Below are positions 43,671-54,464 of a stretch of DNA of 64,000 nt, piece by piece (the stretch's first letter is position 1; each line of letters starts with the position of its first letter). The notes below the pieces were generated by a model. The model was not told where the DNA came from. It was given only the letters and a program-made list of their open reading frames with translations, and searched no databases. Both the position numbers and the translations under genes were made by a program. Origin of the DNA: Agrilactobacillus composti DSM 18527 = JCM 14202 (GTDB lineage: Bacteria; Bacillota; Bacilli; Lactobacillales; Lactobacillaceae); contig NZ_AZGA01000070.1 of NCBI RefSeq assembly GCF_001436375.1, positions 62,001-126,000 on the forward strand, written 5' to 3'.

Positions 43671-43856
43671 TTATTTTAAAATGAAATGTTCCAATAAGAA
43701 GGTGATGACCCAGCCTACGATCCCAAAGAAAATAGCGAACATTAAGGATGTCATGATAACCGTTGTGGTATCATGGCGATTCTCTTTGGCTGTTGGCCAA
43801 GTGGTCAACTTCATTTCAGTAATAACGCCCTTAACAAAATTCGTAAATCTCTTCAT
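43671..43856 (-). CDS. secE: Preprotein translocase subunit SecE
   Basis: A 61-residue single-membrane-helix protein: amphipathic FVKGVITEMKLTTWPTAKEN followed by the helix VIMTSLMFAIFFGIVGWVITFLL. Stabilises SecY in the translocon. In the conserved rpmG-secE-nusG order. Confidence 0.95.
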   Translation of the reverse strand: MKRFTNFVKGVITEMKLTTWPTAKENRHDTTTVIMTSLMFAIFFGIVGWVITFLLEHFILK

Positions 43857-43898
43857 AAAATCCCTCTATTTGGTCATTAATTTTACACAAACTCACTG

Positions 43899-44048
43899 CT
43901 ATTTCGTTTCTTTATGCAAGGTGTACTTACCACAATACTTGCAAAATTTTTTTACCTCTAAGCGTGATTCTCGAGTCGTACTAACTTTAATTGAATAATT
44001 CCGCGACCCGCAGACGGTACATGCTAGAGCAGCTTTTCTTACTGGCAT
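43899..44048 (-). CDS. rpmG: 50S ribosomal protein L33 (zinc-binding type)
   Basis: A 49-residue protein, [20 protein letters not shown] to [14 protein letters not shown]. Two CxxC pairs show the zinc-containing (C+) form, whose zinc-free paralogue is elsewhere in many Firmicutes. Start ATG 44048 with GGAGGG upstream. Confidence 0.95.
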   Translation of the reverse strand: MPVRKAALACTVCGSRNYSIKVSTTRESRLEVKKFCKYCGKYTLHKETK

Positions 44049-44136
44049 CTTAGCCCTCCAAATTAAATACGGAAGCAATAAACATACAGTCCACTTTAGC
44101 ATGTTACAGGGGGATAAGTCAATTTTAAAATATAAT

Positions 44137-44718
44137 TTAGCCAGTTTCTTCTTGTAAAAATCGTTTAAATTTTTGGCGAACGCGCTGTTGGGCATTTTTT
44201 AAACTCATCAAATTAATATTGTGGCTTTCCCAAATTTCAGCTGGGGTTTTCTGCCCCATGATATACAGTAGTGCCTGGGATTCAACTGGGGATAAGCCGG
44301 CGCAAAAAGCGCGAAAATCCGCCAAAATCACCGTTGGGTTCCGGGACAATAAAACTAATCCCTTTTGCCGCAATTCTTGATCTTCAACAGTCATTTTATC
44401 CCAAGACGTACAATAAATATCCCCTTGGCGCTTCTTAGCAAACTGCTTACGTAACTTTGAATGGATATGATTTTGAAACCGCAATTTATAAAAGCTGCCA
44501 AATTTTGAGCCGGTAGAAGGATCGAACTTGCGGCAGGTCAATAAACATTCCAGACGGGCTTCTTGCATCCAATCATCTGCGTCATAAAGATGCAAGTGGT
44601 AACGATTGATGATGTTATGAATCAATGGTCGATACTTATTCACCAAACGTTCTAAAGCGTCAGAACTACCCGCAACTACCTGTAAAACAAGCTCATTTTC
44701 CTGATGGAAATCTAACAT
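44137..44718 (-). CDS. sigH: Sigma-70 family factor, SigH/ComX-like
   Basis: A 193-residue sigma factor. Region 2 is recognisable ([39 protein letters not shown], about 17-58) and a C-terminal region 4-like helix-turn-helix ([33 protein letters not shown]). Its position between yacP and rpmG equals that of B. subtilis sigH, and lactobacilli use this SigH/ComX-type factor for late competence genes. Region 4 is divergent. Start ATG 44718 after GGAG. Confidence 0.85.
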   Translation of the reverse strand: MLDFHQENELVLQVVAGSSDALERLVNKYRPLIHNIINRYHLHLYDADDWMQEARLECLLTCRKFDPSTGSKFGSFYKLRFQNHIHSKLRKQFAKKRQGDIYCTSWDKMTVEDQELRQKGLVLLSRNPTVILADFRAFCAGLSPVESQALLYIMGQKTPAEIWESHNINLMSLKNAQQRVRQKFKRFLQEETG

Positions 44719-44807
44719 AGTCGGCTCCATTCCGTTGGGTAAAACGGCTTGTTAAAAGTGTAGCATAGAACGGCAGTACTAAAAAGAAAACGGGCGTTCA
44801 AAATTTA

Positions 44808-45341
44808 TTAGGCTTTAGGATGATGATCAATATTATCTCTGATTTTTTCCAACAGCAACATCTGCCGTCTAGACCAAGGTGAGTTCCGGCGATTAAAGGC
44901 ATCGTAGTGCTTAGCATCCGATTGAATTTCTTCTCTGGTACGTTTCATCTGGCGATATAATTCAAACGCCGAGATTCTAAGAGCCCCTCTGGAAAACACC
45001 GTCCACTGTTCGGCTTGATCGCTAGTGGCCACGGTGACTTGATTTAAGGGCTGATTCAACTCCCCGGCTAAGTGTTCAATATAACTATCGGCCGTTTGAT
45101 CTTCTTTGGTATAAGTGACCTCAATATTGAAGCGGGTGAAATCCTCTTTGATTCCTGGCACATACATTGCATCAAAAATTAAAATAATTCGAATATCCGG
45201 CTCATACTTTTTATATTCTGAAAGCACATCTAACAGGGTATCTCTGGCATCTTTTAAATGATTTTCTTTCTTCATTTTAGCCAGTTCCGGCCAATTGCCA
45301 ATCATGTTGTAACCATCTACAATTAGGATTTCATGTCGCAT
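44808..45341 (-). CDS. yacP: NYN-domain ribonuclease YacP/Rae1
   Basis: A 177-residue PIN-like NYN domain protein starting ILIVDGYNMIGNWPEL, with acidic residues IILIFDAMYVPG, TADSYIEHLA and VATSDQAEQWTVF forming the presumed metal site. In B. subtilis this protein (Rae1) cleaves mRNA in the ribosomal A site. Two bases from rlmB, in the conserved order. Confidence 0.93.
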   Translation of the reverse strand: MRHEILIVDGYNMIGNWPELAKMKKENHLKDARDTLLDVLSEYKKYEPDIRIILIFDAMYVPGIKEDFTRFNIEVTYTKEDQTADSYIEHLAGELNQPLNQVTVATSDQAEQWTVFSRGALRISAFELYRQMKRTREEIQSDAKHYDAFNRRNSPWSRRQMLLLEKIRDNIDHHPKA

Positions 45342-45343
45342 AC

Positions 45344-46132
45344 TTATTCCTCCAATTTATGTCTGGAGTTATACGCCTGGTAGAGTAAAACGCCGGCGGC
45401 AACACTGGCGTTTAAACTTTGGACGTGGCCTACCATGGGGATGCTTAAAGTGGCATCCATCAACTTGGCGACACCTGGGGAAATCCCCTTACCTTCGTTA
45501 CCAATCACCAAAGCCGTGGCCCCATTGGCATCCCAAGTCCGATAATCGGCGCCACTCATGGCCGTGCCAAAAATCCAAAAGCCTAAGTCTTTGAGCTTTT
45601 TAATGGTTTGGGCTAAGTTGGTGACCCGAACCACCGGCACGTAATTCATGGCCCCTGTGGAGGTCTTGGCCACCACGTCGGTCAAAGTCGCTGAACGGCG
45701 CTTAGGGATAATGACCCCATGGACACCCATGGCATCACAGGTCCGTAAAATCGACCCTAAATTATGGGGATCTTCCAAATTGTCTAAGATCACAATTAAC
45801 GGCGCTTCTTCTTGTAACTTGGCTTTATCCAAAACATCTGCCAGTTGGGCATAAGGAATCGGACTCACGGCCACCACGATGCCTTGGTGATTTTCTGGGG
45901 TCAATTGGTCCAATTTTGCCTTAGGGACCCGTTGTAAAATCAAATGTTGGGCCTTAGCTAAGGTTTCCACTTGGCGGGCAAAGTTAGGCTGAATGTTCTC
46001 CAGTAAAAATATTTTATTAATGCGATCACTTTGATCGCTTTCCAATAATGAAATCGTCGCATGCCGGCCGTAGATGAAATCATCTCGCTGCACTGGCTCA
46101 TCGCGCCGATCATTTATTTGTCTGTTGCTCAC
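45344..46132 (-). CDS. rlmB: 23S rRNA (guanosine-2'-O)-methyltransferase RlmB (SpoU/TrmH family)
   Basis: A 262-residue SPOUT methyltransferase with N-terminal substrate-binding domain ([14 protein letters not shown]) and C-terminal knot: [19 protein letters not shown] (motif 1), [11 protein letters not shown] (motif 2) and [22 protein letters not shown] (motif 3). Start GTG 46132 with GGGGAG upstream; it overlaps the mrnC end by 23 bases. Confidence 0.95.
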   Translation of the reverse strand: MSNRQINDRRDEPVQRDDFIYGRHATISLLESDQSDRINKIFLLENIQPNFARQVETLAKAQHLILQRVPKAKLDQLTPENHQGIVVAVSPIPYAQLADVLDKAKLQEEAPLIVILDNLEDPHNLGSILRTCDAMGVHGVIIPKRRSATLTDVVAKTSTGAMNYVPVVRVTNLAQTIKKLKDLGFWIFGTAMSGADYRTWDANGATALVIGNEGKGISPGVAKLMDATLSIPMVGHVQSLNASVAAGVLLYQAYNSRHKLEE

Positions 46133-46523
46133 GCGTTCTCCCCGCTTCCACTTGGGCAATGCACCAATTTGCTAATTCATCGATGCGTTGCGTTTGTTGT
46201 TCTAATTTCAAATAGCCAAAAACCGCTTCAAAACCGGTGGAACGCCGATAAGTCGTGGCATCCGTATTCTTGGCTTTCGTATAACTTTTGGCATTTCGAC
46301 CGCGTTTAAACATGGTCCACTCCGCTTCGGTCAAAAAGTCATCATCTGCCATCAAATAAATCAAGGCGCTTTGGGCCTTAGCAGACACGTATTCCTTTGC
46401 GGTGCGCTGTAAGAGGCTAGGTTTGGTTATCCCTTTATTTAACAAGTGCTCGCGAACAAACACTTCATACACGGCATCCCCTAAATAAGCGAGATCAATG
46501 CCATTTAACAATACTGGATTCAT
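46110..46523 (-). CDS. mrnC: Mini-ribonuclease III
   Basis: A 137-residue RNase III-like domain lacking a dsRNA-binding domain: [23 protein letters not shown] holds the catalytic aspartate, and [12 protein letters not shown] the second acidic motif. It processes 23S rRNA ends. Its ATG overlaps the cysS stop (ATGA). Confidence 0.95.
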   Translation of the reverse strand: MNPVLLNGIDLAYLGDAVYEVFVREHLLNKGITKPSLLQRTAKEYVSAKAQSALIYLMADDDFLTEAEWTMFKRGRNAKSYTKAKNTDATTYRRSTGFEAVFGYLKLEQQTQRIDELANWCIAQVEAGRTREQQTNK

Positions 46524-47926
46524 GCGCGGCGCCACCTCGTTCCTTGGGCAGTATCTTCTAAAAGAATGCCCTTTGCTTTTAATTCATCCCGGATCTCATC
46601 ACTTCTGGCAAAGTCTTTATGCTTGCGGGCTAAGTTGCGTTGGTTGATTAAATCCTCGACATCTTCATCCAATAAAGAATTGCCCGCAAAACTTAGGCCA
46701 AACACATTGGTCAAATCTTCAAAAGTGCCTTGTAGCAACTCCAAAGTGCCAATTTTAGCCTGCGGTTCATTGGCATAAGTATTCATCACCCGGACCAATT
46801 CATAAAGCTGCGTCATGGCATTTTGGGCATTAAAATCATCATCCATGGCCGCTACAAAAGCCCCTTTGATGGTGGCCACGGCTTGTTCCACAGCGGTATC
46901 ACTGCCAGGAATAGCATCTTTGAAACGATAATTGATATTGGTCAGGGCATTTTGCAATTTAGCCAAGTTGGCCTTGGCATCGGCTAAATTCTCTTCAGAA
47001 TATCGAATTGGCCGCCGATATTGGGTCGTGGCCATTAAAAAGCGCAATACTTGAGGGGCAACGGTTTTTACCAATTCATGGACGGTGACAAAATTCCCCA
47101 GAGATTTGGACATTTTTTCATCATCGGCACCAATCGTCACAAAGCCGTTATGCAGCCAATAATTGGCAAATTTTTTACCCGTAGCCGCTTCACTTTGGGC
47201 AATTTCGTTTTCATGATGGGGAAATTCTAAATCTTGACCCCCGCCATGGATATCTAAAGTATCCCCTAAATATTTGATCGACATCACGGAGCATTCAATG
47301 TGCCAACCGGGACGGCCTTTGCCCCAAGGCGAGTCCCAAAAAATCTCTTGGGGTTTCGCTGCTTTCCAGAGGGTAAAATCAATGGGGTCTTCTTTTTTGG
47401 CAAACTCCGTGTCGTTGATATGCTGACTGGCCCCTTGTTCTAATTCATCAATATTTTGATCGGACAATTCCCCATAGTTTTTAAACTTGCGGGCCCGGTA
47501 GTACACATCTCCGTCCACCGCATAGGCATAACCCTTATCGATCAGGGTCTGAATAAAGGTGATGATTTCGGGGATATTTTCGCTAGCCCGGGGATTCACC
47601 GTGGCCGGTTCCACATTTAACTTGGCCCCGTCGGCTTTAAAAGCCTCAATATAACGTTGGGCCACTTGGGAAACCGTGGTTTTTTCCAAGTTCGCTTCTT
47701 TGATCAATTTATCGTCCACATCAGTAAAGTTGGACACATAATCCACCTTGTATCCCAAGTATTCTAGGTAACGTCGAATGGTATCAAAGGCAATGATACT
47801 GCGGGCGTTACCAATGTGAATATAATTGTAAACCGTGGGCCCACAGACATACATACGCACCACATTTGGTTTTTGTGACTTGAATACTTCTTTTTGGCGG
47901 GTCAGCGTGTTGAATACACGTAACAT
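46520..47926 (-). CDS. cysS: Cysteinyl-tRNA synthetase
   Basis: A 468-residue class I synthetase with zinc ligand cysteine in [20 protein letters not shown] (HIGN), second zinc region [19 protein letters not shown], and KMSKSLGN. Length and ends are normal. Preceded by its own promoter (47963-47990). The serine acetyltransferase gene cysE, found between gltX and cysS in many Firmicutes, is missing. Confidence 0.97.
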   Translation of the reverse strand: MLRVFNTLTRQKEVFKSQKPNVVRMYVCGPTVYNYIHIGNARSIIAFDTIRRYLEYLGYKVDYVSNFTDVDDKLIKEANLEKTTVSQVAQRYIEAFKADGAKLNVEPATVNPRASENIPEIITFIQTLIDKGYAYAVDGDVYYRARKFKNYGELSDQNIDELEQGASQHINDTEFAKKEDPIDFTLWKAAKPQEIFWDSPWGKGRPGWHIECSVMSIKYLGDTLDIHGGGQDLEFPHHENEIAQSEAATGKKFANYWLHNGFVTIGADDEKMSKSLGNFVTVHELVKTVAPQVLRFLMATTQYRRPIRYSEENLADAKANLAKLQNALTNINYRFKDAIPGSDTAVEQAVATIKGAFVAAMDDDFNAQNAMTQLYELVRVMNTYANEPQAKIGTLELLQGTFEDLTNVFGLSFAGNSLLDEDVEDLINQRNLARKHKDFARSDEIRDELKAKGILLEDTAQGTRWRRA

Positions 47927-47962
47927 AACACCATTCCCCCTTCATTTTTTCTAATTAGCTTA

Positions 47963-47990
47963 ATTCTACTAGAAATCAACGGAAAAACAA
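47963..47990 (-). promoter_or_regulatory. Promoter of the cysS operon
   Basis: Minus strand -35 TTGTTT (47990-47985), 16-base spacer, -10 TAGAAT (47968-47963). No T-box structure is visible between it and cysS. Confidence 0.6.
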
Positions 47991-48021
47991 ATTAAAGTAC
48001 GCCTGATAGCTTGATAGCCCA

Positions 48022-48058
48022 ATAAAAAAACATTTAGGCCATTGAGCCTAAATGCTTT
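48022..48058 (-). terminator. Terminator of gltX
   Basis: Minus strand AGCATTTAGGC, loop, GCCTAAATGTT, then TTTTTT. Confidence 0.85.
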
Positions 48059-48079
48059 TAAACAACGCCAAGGCGTTAA

Positions 48080-49573
48080 TTAAAATGTACTCATTTGTTG
48101 CAAGGTTTCATCTAAGTGGGCCAACACTTTGGCCTTGCCTAACAATTCCACAGACTCAGCTAATTGCGGCCCGTGCATCTCTCTAGTAGTAGCAATCCGA
48201 ATTGGCATGTACAACTTCCGCCCCCGGATACCTGTTTCATGTTGAATATCATAAATGATATTTTGAATCCGATTAGCCGTAAAGATTTCTAAGGCATCAA
48301 TTTTAGCTTGGAATGCTTTTAAAACCGTTGGGGCTGTATCGGTGGATAATTCAGCGATGGCATCAGCGTCTAAAGCTGGTGGTTCTAAGAAGAAGATTTC
48401 AGATAAGTCGATGATTTGTTGCGTATAACTCATTTGATCGGCAAATAATGCCACCAATTGGCGAACCCATTCAATGGTCTTAGTATCTGGTGTGGCATCA
48501 ATGCGTTTAGCTTCAATCAAGTTTTCCAGGGCTAAGTCAGAGATCAAACTTGGATTGGCTTTTTTAACATATTGATTATTGATCCATTCCAATTTCTTTT
48601 GATCAAAGGCAGCCGGCGACTTGCTAAGGCGATGTTCATCAAATAACTTAATGAACTGCTTCTTGGTAAAGATCTCATCTTCACCCTTAGGTGACCAGCC
48701 TAATAAGGTAATGAAGTTAAACATGGCATCTGGTAAGTAGCCTAATTCCCGATATTGTTCGATGAATTGCAGGACACTTTCATCCCGTTTGCTTAATTTC
48801 TTACCAGTAGCCGCGTTGATGATCAAGGTCATATGGCCAAACTTAGGTGGGGTCCAACCAAAGGCTTCATAGATCATTAATTGTTTAGGTGTGTTGGCAA
48901 TATGATCATCCCCCCGTAACACATGGGTGATTTCCATCAGATGATCGTCTACCACAACAGCAAAGTTATAGGTTGGCATGCCGTCACGTTTTTGAATGAC
49001 AAAATCCCCACCGATGGTCTTGCCTTCGATGTCAATTTTGCCTTTGACAATATCATCCCACACATAGCTCTTATCCGTTGGCACGTGGAAACGAATCACG
49101 GGTTGTAAGCCCTTAGCCTTGGCGTCGGCAATGGCTTGGGACTTTTCAGCATCAGACATACCTTCGTATTCATAAACGTAATGGGGCATTTCGCCCCGAG
49201 CTTTTTGGCCTTCTCGTTGTGCTTCTAATTCTGCTTCAGTTTTGTAAGATTCATAGGCATAGCCTTCATCCACCAACTTTTGGATCAAAGGTGTGTAGAT
49301 ATCACGGCGTTCAGACTGCCGATAAGGCCCAAAGTCGCCACCAACGTCTGGTCCTTCATCCCAATCAATGCCCAGCCAATGTAACATATCAATCTGGCTT
49401 TTTTCGCCACCTTCGATATTACGTTTCGTATCTGTATCTTCGATCCGTAAAACCAAAGTACCATTATTGTGTCTTGCAAATAAATAATTAAACAATGCGG
49501 TGCGGGCGTTGCCGATATGCAAATGTCCAGTTGGACTTGGGGCATAACGCACGCGAATCTTTGAATCTGCCAA
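48080..49573 (-). CDS. gltX: Glutamyl-tRNA synthetase
   Basis: A 497-residue class I synthetase with HIGN ([21 protein letters not shown]) and KLSKR. Firmicute non-discriminating type, which normally also charges tRNA-Gln for the amidotransferase. Start TTG 49573 ([14 protein letters not shown]), with AGAGGT upstream; the ATG six codons earlier is possible. Normal length. Confidence 0.96.
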   Translation of the reverse strand: MADSKIRVRYAPSPTGHLHIGNARTALFNYLFARHNNGTLVLRIEDTDTKRNIEGGEKSQIDMLHWLGIDWDEGPDVGGDFGPYRQSERRDIYTPLIQKLVDEGYAYESYKTEAELEAQREGQKARGEMPHYVYEYEGMSDAEKSQAIADAKAKGLQPVIRFHVPTDKSYVWDDIVKGKIDIEGKTIGGDFVIQKRDGMPTYNFAVVVDDHLMEITHVLRGDDHIANTPKQLMIYEAFGWTPPKFGHMTLIINAATGKKLSKRDESVLQFIEQYRELGYLPDAMFNFITLLGWSPKGEDEIFTKKQFIKLFDEHRLSKSPAAFDQKKLEWINNQYVKKANPSLISDLALENLIEAKRIDATPDTKTIEWVRQLVALFADQMSYTQQIIDLSEIFFLEPPALDADAIAELSTDTAPTVLKAFQAKIDALEIFTANRIQNIIYDIQHETGIRGRKLYMPIRIATTREMHGPQLAESVELLGKAKVLAHLDETLQQMSTF

Positions 49574-49673
49574 ATTTCTAACCTCTTTCATGTCTTAAAA
49601 ACTTCCAAAAAATAGTTTAACTGCAATTGCCTGAAAAGACAAATCAAATCCGAATTTCAGTCCAGCCAAAAGT

Positions 49674-50852
49674 TTATTTTGAATTAGCTTTCTTAGCTGG
49701 TTTATCCTCGCCATCGTGGGCATTAGTGATCCCGCGTTGCTGGTGGGCAGGCCGGGCAAAGATCATTCGACCAGCAGAAGTTTGTAAGGCACTGGTGACG
49801 ATGACATCAATATCTTTATTAATGTAATATTGACCATCTTCGACGACCACCATGGTGCCATCTTCTTGATAAGCCACCCCTTGCTGACGTTCTGTCCCTG
49901 ATTTCACCACCATGACGTGGAGGCTTTCCCCAGGTAAAATCTCTGGTTTCAAAGCATTCGCCAGTTGATTGATGTTGAGGACCGGAACGTTTTGGAATTC
50001 GCTGACTTTATTTAAATTGAAGTCATTGGTCACCACAATACCGTCGATCAATTTGGCTAATTTGATCAATTTGGTATCGACTTCAGTCAAATTTTCAAAA
50101 TCACCGTCATACATTTCCACGGAGATCTCTTTGTCATCTTTCATCTCATTTAAGATGTCTAAGCCCCGACGACCCCGAGCCCGTTTCAAGCTGTCTGAGG
50201 AGTCAGAAATCAGCTGCAATTCATGGACCACAAATTCAGGCACCAATAACTTGCCTTCAATAAAACCAGTTTTAGCAATATCGTAAATCCGACCATCAAT
50301 GATAACACTGGTGTCTAAAATTTTATATTTCCGAAAATTATCATCCGCCCGGCGTTCTAAAATCTTGCCATCAGTATCCCGGCTCTTGCTAGCATCGGCT
50401 GTATCCCGTCGCCGCAATTGGAACAAACGCTGCCAATCTTCTCGGCGCAGCGTCCCCACTCTAAAGCCTAAATAACCTAGCCCGATCATTAAGATAATGG
50501 GCACGGTTGGATTTAACAACACCAAGTTCATCCGATAAAATGGGATGGATAAAACATTAGCTAAAACTAAGCCTAGGATCGTAAACAATGAACCGAATAA
50601 TAGATATGTTGGCGTTTGTTTATTGAGATAGTTTTCAGCGCGGTTGATCAACTTGACAAACCAATCTCCTGCAAATATCGAAATAATATAAAAAATAATT
50701 GCGCCAATGGCCGCATGAATCACTTCAGAAATCACGGGCATGGTAAATATTGCTGGTGCCACGGGCATCACAGCCCACACGATTGGAAATAAGTTGACGC
50801 CAATCGCCGCCCCTACAAGGGCAAATAAAACACGTACTACAATTTTCTTCAT
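49674..50852 (-). CDS. yacL: PIN-TRAM domain membrane protein YacL
   Basis: A 392-residue protein: four N-terminal membrane segments (about 1-120), a cytoplasmic PIN nuclease-like domain starting KILDTSVIIDGRIYDIA with acidic residues DTKLIKLAKLIDGIVVTNDF, and a C-terminal TRAM domain (ESLHVMVVKSGTERQQGVAYQEDGTMVVVEDG split around residue 310). Probably a membrane-bound RNase or RNA-binding protein; function not established. Between radA and gltX as in Bacillus. Start ATG 50852 with AAAGGTGG. Confidence 0.92.
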   Translation of the reverse strand: MKKIVVRVLFALVGAAIGVNLFPIVWAVMPVAPAIFTMPVISEVIHAAIGAIIFYIISIFAGDWFVKLINRAENYLNKQTPTYLLFGSLFTILGLVLANVLSIPFYRMNLVLLNPTVPIILMIGLGYLGFRVGTLRREDWQRLFQLRRRDTADASKSRDTDGKILERRADDNFRKYKILDTSVIIDGRIYDIAKTGFIEGKLLVPEFVVHELQLISDSSDSLKRARGRRGLDILNEMKDDKEISVEMYDGDFENLTEVDTKLIKLAKLIDGIVVTNDFNLNKVSEFQNVPVLNINQLANALKPEILPGESLHVMVVKSGTERQQGVAYQEDGTMVVVEDGQYYINKDIDVIVTSALQTSAGRMIFARPAHQQRGITNAHDGEDKPAKKANSK

Positions 50853-50884
50853 AAATTTCACCACCTTTCAAAATTTTCCATCAA

Positions 50885-52246
50885 TTAAAATACCAATTTC
50901 AACGTTTGGGCTAAGGTTTTGACCCCCACCACTTCAATATCCTTCGGGGGTTCCCAGCGACTTAAATTGTTCTTGGGCACAAACGCTCGCTTGAAGCCCA
51001 GTTTAGCCGCTTCTTTGACCCGCTGCTCGATGCGGTTGACCCGGCGCACTTCCCCGGTCAAACCAATTTCACCAATGAAACAATCGGTGGGCAATACCCC
51101 CATGTCCTTATAACTGGAAGCAATGGAGACAGCCATAGCTAAATCAATGGCAGGTTCGTTTAGTTTCACACCACCAGTGGCCTTTAAATAAGCATCTTGA
51201 TTTTGTAACATCAAGTTGGCCCGTTTCTCCAGAACCGCCATGATCAAAGAGACCCGGTTGTAATCTAGCCCCGAAGCGGTCCGCTTAGCATTGCCAAACA
51301 AGGTGGGGGTGATCAAAGATTGGATCTCCACTAAAATCGGTCGCGTACCTTCCATGGACACTACCACCGCTGACCCATTGGCATTTTGCAGCCGCTCTTC
51401 TAAGAAAACCTCAGAAGGATTGGCCACTTCAATGAGACCATCCCCCTGCATTTCAAAGATCCCAATTTCGTTAGTGGAGCCAAAACGGTTTTTCACTGAC
51501 CGTAATATACGGTAAGTATGGTGCATATCCCCTTCAAAATACAACACGGTGTCCACCATGTGTTCTAGGATTTTGGGCCCGGCGATATTGCCTTCTTTGG
51601 TAACATGCCCCACGATAAAGGTGGTGACTTGCTTACTTTTAGCAATGCGCATGAGTTCAGCGGTAATTTCCCGAACTTGAGACACACTGCCCACCACCGA
51701 ATTCAAAGAGGGTTCATTCATGGTTTGAATGGAGTCGATCACTAAGAAGTCCGGTTTGATCTCATCAATGGTTTGTTTAATATTACCCATATCATTTTCA
51801 GGATAAATATATAAATTATCACCACTGACATTGAGCCGATCCGCCCGCAATTTAATTTGCGAAGCACTTTCTTCCCCGGAGACGTAAAGCACTTTACCAC
51901 CGGTGGCTTGAAGTTGACCGGAAACCTGCAGCAATAAAGTGGACTTACCGATACCAGGATCCCCACCAATCAGGACCAAAGAGCCTAACACCACCCCACC
52001 GCCTAAGACCCGGTTGAACTCGCCAAGTTTGGTTTTCACCCGGGGTTCTTTGGTGATATTCACATCCGTGAGTTTTTGGGGTTTGGCCACAGTACCGGTG
52101 ACTTGGTTAAAAGCTTTGACCTGTGGGGCAGTCGCCACTTCTTCAACCATTTGATTCCAAGCCCCACACTCTGGGCAACGCCCTAAGTAGCGTGGGGAGA
52201 TATACCCACAATTTTGACAAACATATTGTGTCTTTGTTTTGGCCAT
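50885..52246 (-). CDS. radA: DNA repair protein RadA (Sms)
   Basis: A 453-residue protein: zinc finger [18 protein letters not shown] (9-26), RecA-like ATPase with Walker [15 protein letters not shown], the RadA-specific KNRFG motif ([12 protein letters not shown]) and C-terminal Lon-like domain ([11 protein letters not shown]). A hexameric branch-migration helicase in recombination and natural transformation. 27 bases after dut. Confidence 0.97.
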   Translation of the reverse strand: MAKTKTQYVCQNCGYISPRYLGRCPECGAWNQMVEEVATAPQVKAFNQVTGTVAKPQKLTDVNITKEPRVKTKLGEFNRVLGGGVVLGSLVLIGGDPGIGKSTLLLQVSGQLQATGGKVLYVSGEESASQIKLRADRLNVSGDNLYIYPENDMGNIKQTIDEIKPDFLVIDSIQTMNEPSLNSVVGSVSQVREITAELMRIAKSKQVTTFIVGHVTKEGNIAGPKILEHMVDTVLYFEGDMHHTYRILRSVKNRFGSTNEIGIFEMQGDGLIEVANPSEVFLEERLQNANGSAVVVSMEGTRPILVEIQSLITPTLFGNAKRTASGLDYNRVSLIMAVLEKRANLMLQNQDAYLKATGGVKLNEPAIDLAMAVSIASSYKDMGVLPTDCFIGEIGLTGEVRRVNRIEQRVKEAAKLGFKRAFVPKNNLSRWEPPKDIEVVGVKTLAQTLKLVF

Positions 52247-52273
52247 ATTTTTCCTTCTTTACTTCAAAATCAG

Positions 52274-52816
52274 CTAACGGCCAGAAGAACCAAAGCCCCC
52301 AAGCCGTGCTTGGCCATCGGCTTGATCATCATCGCTCTTTAAAAATGGCACGAAAATACCTTGCCCTAAGCGCTCGCCTTTTTTAATATGCACAGCACTC
52401 ACCCCGTAGTTGATGAGCTGAAAATAAATCTCGCCTTCATTATCAGGGTTGTTATAATAATCCGCATCGATCACCCCAATCCCATTGGGCAAAATCAAGC
52501 GGCGTTTTAAAGGGCCGCTGGAACGATTAGCTAGGATCAAAACTTCATCGGGCTGCATGTAAGCTTTGATGCCGGTGGGTACTAAAAAGGGCTTTAAGAC
52601 TTGTTGTGCCGCCGCTGTTTGCGCTGGCGTCAAACCTGCTTTAGCTGTATTTAAAACATGTAATATTTTAATGAAATTAAATTGCCAAATGCTTGGCAGA
52701 ATAAAATCTTCAGCCGCCTCAATGTCATACCCGGCGGCGTTTTTAGTTTGCCGTTTTGGCAAGTTTAAGTTTTGCTGTTGATAGCGTTCAACGATTTCAA
52801 ATCCACGTTTTTTCAC
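52274..52816 (-). CDS. dut: dUTP diphosphatase (dUTPase)
   Basis: A 180-residue trimeric-type dUTPase: motif 1 AAGYDIEAAE, motif 2 NRSSGPLKRRLIL, motif 3 PNGIGVIDADYYNNPDNEGEI, motif 4 GERLGQGIFVP and motif 5 ARLGGFGSSGR. It removes dUTP and supplies dUMP. A 30-residue insertion between motifs 1 and 2 (about 50-80) makes it longer than the 145-residue norm. Start GTG 52816 with GGAGG upstream. First gene of the dut-radA-yacL-gltX run. Confidence 0.93.
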   Translation of the reverse strand: MKKRGFEIVERYQQQNLNLPKRQTKNAAGYDIEAAEDFILPSIWQFNFIKILHVLNTAKAGLTPAQTAAAQQVLKPFLVPTGIKAYMQPDEVLILANRSSGPLKRRLILPNGIGVIDADYYNNPDNEGEIYFQLINYGVSAVHIKKGERLGQGIFVPFLKSDDDQADGQARLGGFGSSGR

Positions 52817-52982
52817 GAGTAGCCTCCAAAAATATTCTAGAATTAGCATATCATCTTTTTCAGGACAATTCTATCTTATAAAAGCCATTACTTGCCTTTT
52901 AATAGTCCCGTAGGTTATATTTGAGACAAGCAATGTATTTATTTTGCTGTGAAGAAAAATGTATGCTAAAGAGGTGTTCAAT

Positions 52983-53237
52983 ATGACAGAAAACCAAACT
53001 TTTACTGAAGCGCAATTATTAGATCAAGGTTATCGTAAATATACTGGTGAACATGTTGATGTTTTCTTTAATACCAACCTATGCCAGCACTCCGGCAACT
53101 GTGTTCGGGGTTTGGCACCGGTGTTTGATTTGCAGCGTAAACCTTGGATTCTAGCCGACAACGCATCTAGTGATGCCGTCACGCGGATCATCAATACTTG
53201 TCCTAGTGGCGCACTTCGTTTTATTCGCAAGGATTAA
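52983..53237 (+). CDS. YjdI-like protein with divergent mono-cluster Fe-S domain (Fer4_19)
   Basis: An 84-residue protein with the pattern NTNLCQHSGNCVRGLAPVF and, 30 residues later, NTCPSGALRF, the three cysteines of the divergent single-cluster ferredoxin-like domain. It starts at ATG 52983 after AAAGAGGTG. The next gene encodes a YjdJ-like acetyltransferase; this pair is conserved in many bacteria, including E. coli yjdI-yjdJ, but its function is unknown. Confidence 0.88.
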   Translation: MTENQTFTEAQLLDQGYRKYTGEHVDVFFNTNLCQHSGNCVRGLAPVFDLQRKPWILADNASSDAVTRIINTCPSGALRFIRKD

Positions 53238-53256
53238 TCCTAAGGAGGGCATAACC

Positions 53257-53544
53257 ATGGAATTTGATTACGAACCAGGTCGCTTTTATAAAAATGACGC
53301 CAACGGTGATTTACAAGCCGAAGTAACGTTTGAAGTATTCAACGATGAGAAATCCTTTGCTATCAATCATACCTATGTCAACGGTAACTTGCGGGGCCAA
53401 GGCATCGCGGCCCAACTGATTAAAGCCGTGGTGGATAAAGCCCGGGCCGAAGACAAGACCATCTTACCATTATGCACCTATGCTAAAGCCGCTTTTCAAA
53501 AGAATCCCGAATATCAAGACATTGAATATCGGGTTAGACCTTAA
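53257..53544 (+). CDS. YjdJ-like small N-acetyltransferase
   Basis: A 95-residue single-domain GNAT-like protein (GCN5-related type 2): FAINHTYVNGNLRGQGIAAQLIKAVVDKAR holds the acetyl-CoA loop RGQGIA, then ILPLCTYAKAAFQKNPEYQD. Start ATG 53257 with GGAGGGC upstream, 19 bases after the Fe-S protein gene, so the two are an operon. Substrate unknown. Confidence 0.88.
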   Translation: MEFDYEPGRFYKNDANGDLQAEVTFEVFNDEKSFAINHTYVNGNLRGQGIAAQLIKAVVDKARAEDKTILPLCTYAKAAFQKNPEYQDIEYRVRP

Positions 53545-53555
53545 ATTATCAGCAC

Positions 53556-53590
53556 AGACTGGGACGCTTCAATGCCCCAGTCTATTTTTA
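53556..53590 (+). terminator. Terminator of the YjdI-YjdJ pair
   Basis: AGACTGGG and CCCAGTCT arms followed by ATTTTTA. Confidence 0.85.
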
Positions 53591-53672
53591 TGGCTTATCT
53601 GCGTAAAAGCGGTTGACTATGCCTTAACTTTCGATAAACTTAGGGTATAGTCTGCCTAAAGGAGAACATATA

Positions 53673-54359
53673 ATGAAACAGGATGAACTAAAAAAAATGG
53701 CCGCAGAAGCTGCCGTTGAATTCGTCGAAGACCACATGATCGTGGGTCTGGGGACGGGTTCAACGGTGATGCACATGGTCACGGCCTTAGCCAAACGGGT
53801 CAAAGCTGAAAACTTAACCATCGTCGGCGTCTCAACTTCTCGCCGGACTGAAATTCAAGCTGAAGATCTGGGCATCACCATGAAGAGTATCGATGACGTG
53901 GATCATGTGGATCTGACCATTGATGGCGCTGATGAAGTGGATAAAAGCTTTAACGGTATCAAGGGCGGCGGTGCTGCCCATGCCTTTGAGAAAATCGTGG
54001 CCACTTCTTCCACCCGCAATCTTTGGATCGTGGATGAAAGCAAGTTGGTGGACAGAATCGGCCGCTTCCCACTGCCCATTGAAGTTATTCCTTATGGCAG
54101 TAAAAAGGTTTTTGCCCGCCTAGCCAGTGAAAACCTAAACCCGCAATTCCGTAAAGATGACCAAGGCAATGATGTGATCACCGATTCTGGCAACTTCATC
54201 ATCGACCTGCACTTAGGGGTAGTGGAACATCCCCACCTATTAGCCAATTGGCTCAGTGAACAAGTTGGCGTGTTAGAACATGGCTTATTCCTAGATACCG
54301 TGGACACGGTGATCGTGGGTACCCAAGACGGTCCCAAGATCCTCCATGCCCATAAATAA
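53673..54359 (+). CDS. rpiA: Ribose-5-phosphate isomerase A
   Basis: A 228-residue enzyme interconverting ribose 5-phosphate and ribulose 5-phosphate. Motifs [11 protein letters not shown] (phosphate), [11 protein letters not shown] (catalytic aspartates) and [12 protein letters not shown] (catalytic lysine region are intact). Start ATG 53673 after AAAGGAGA. Monocistronic, with a terminator on each side. Confidence 0.96.
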   Translation: MKQDELKKMAAEAAVEFVEDHMIVGLGTGSTVMHMVTALAKRVKAENLTIVGVSTSRRTEIQAEDLGITMKSIDDVDHVDLTIDGADEVDKSFNGIKGGGAAHAFEKIVATSSTRNLWIVDESKLVDRIGRFPLPIEVIPYGSKKVFARLASENLNPQFRKDDQGNDVITDSGNFIIDLHLGVVEHPHLLANWLSEQVGVLEHGLFLDTVDTVIVGTQDGPKILHAHK

Positions 54360-54398
54360 TTTCATCCAATCCCCAAGGCCTAGTGCCTTGTAACCAGC

Positions 54399-54441
54399 AA
54401 AGGGCTGTGACAAAACCAAGGTTTTGATCACGGCCCTTATT
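54399..54441. terminator. Bidirectional terminator between rpiA and the GH65 gene
   Basis: AAGGGC-GTGACAAAACC and GGTTTTGATCAC-GCCCTT arms, imperfect, then ATTTTT. Confidence 0.8.
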
Positions 54442-54464
54442 TTTACGCCTTTTTGTAAGTGAAT

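Noticed and set aside
47927-48021. T-box leader before cysS
   Set aside because: The interval is short, and neither a T-box sequence nor an antiterminator/terminator pair is visible between the promoter and cysS.
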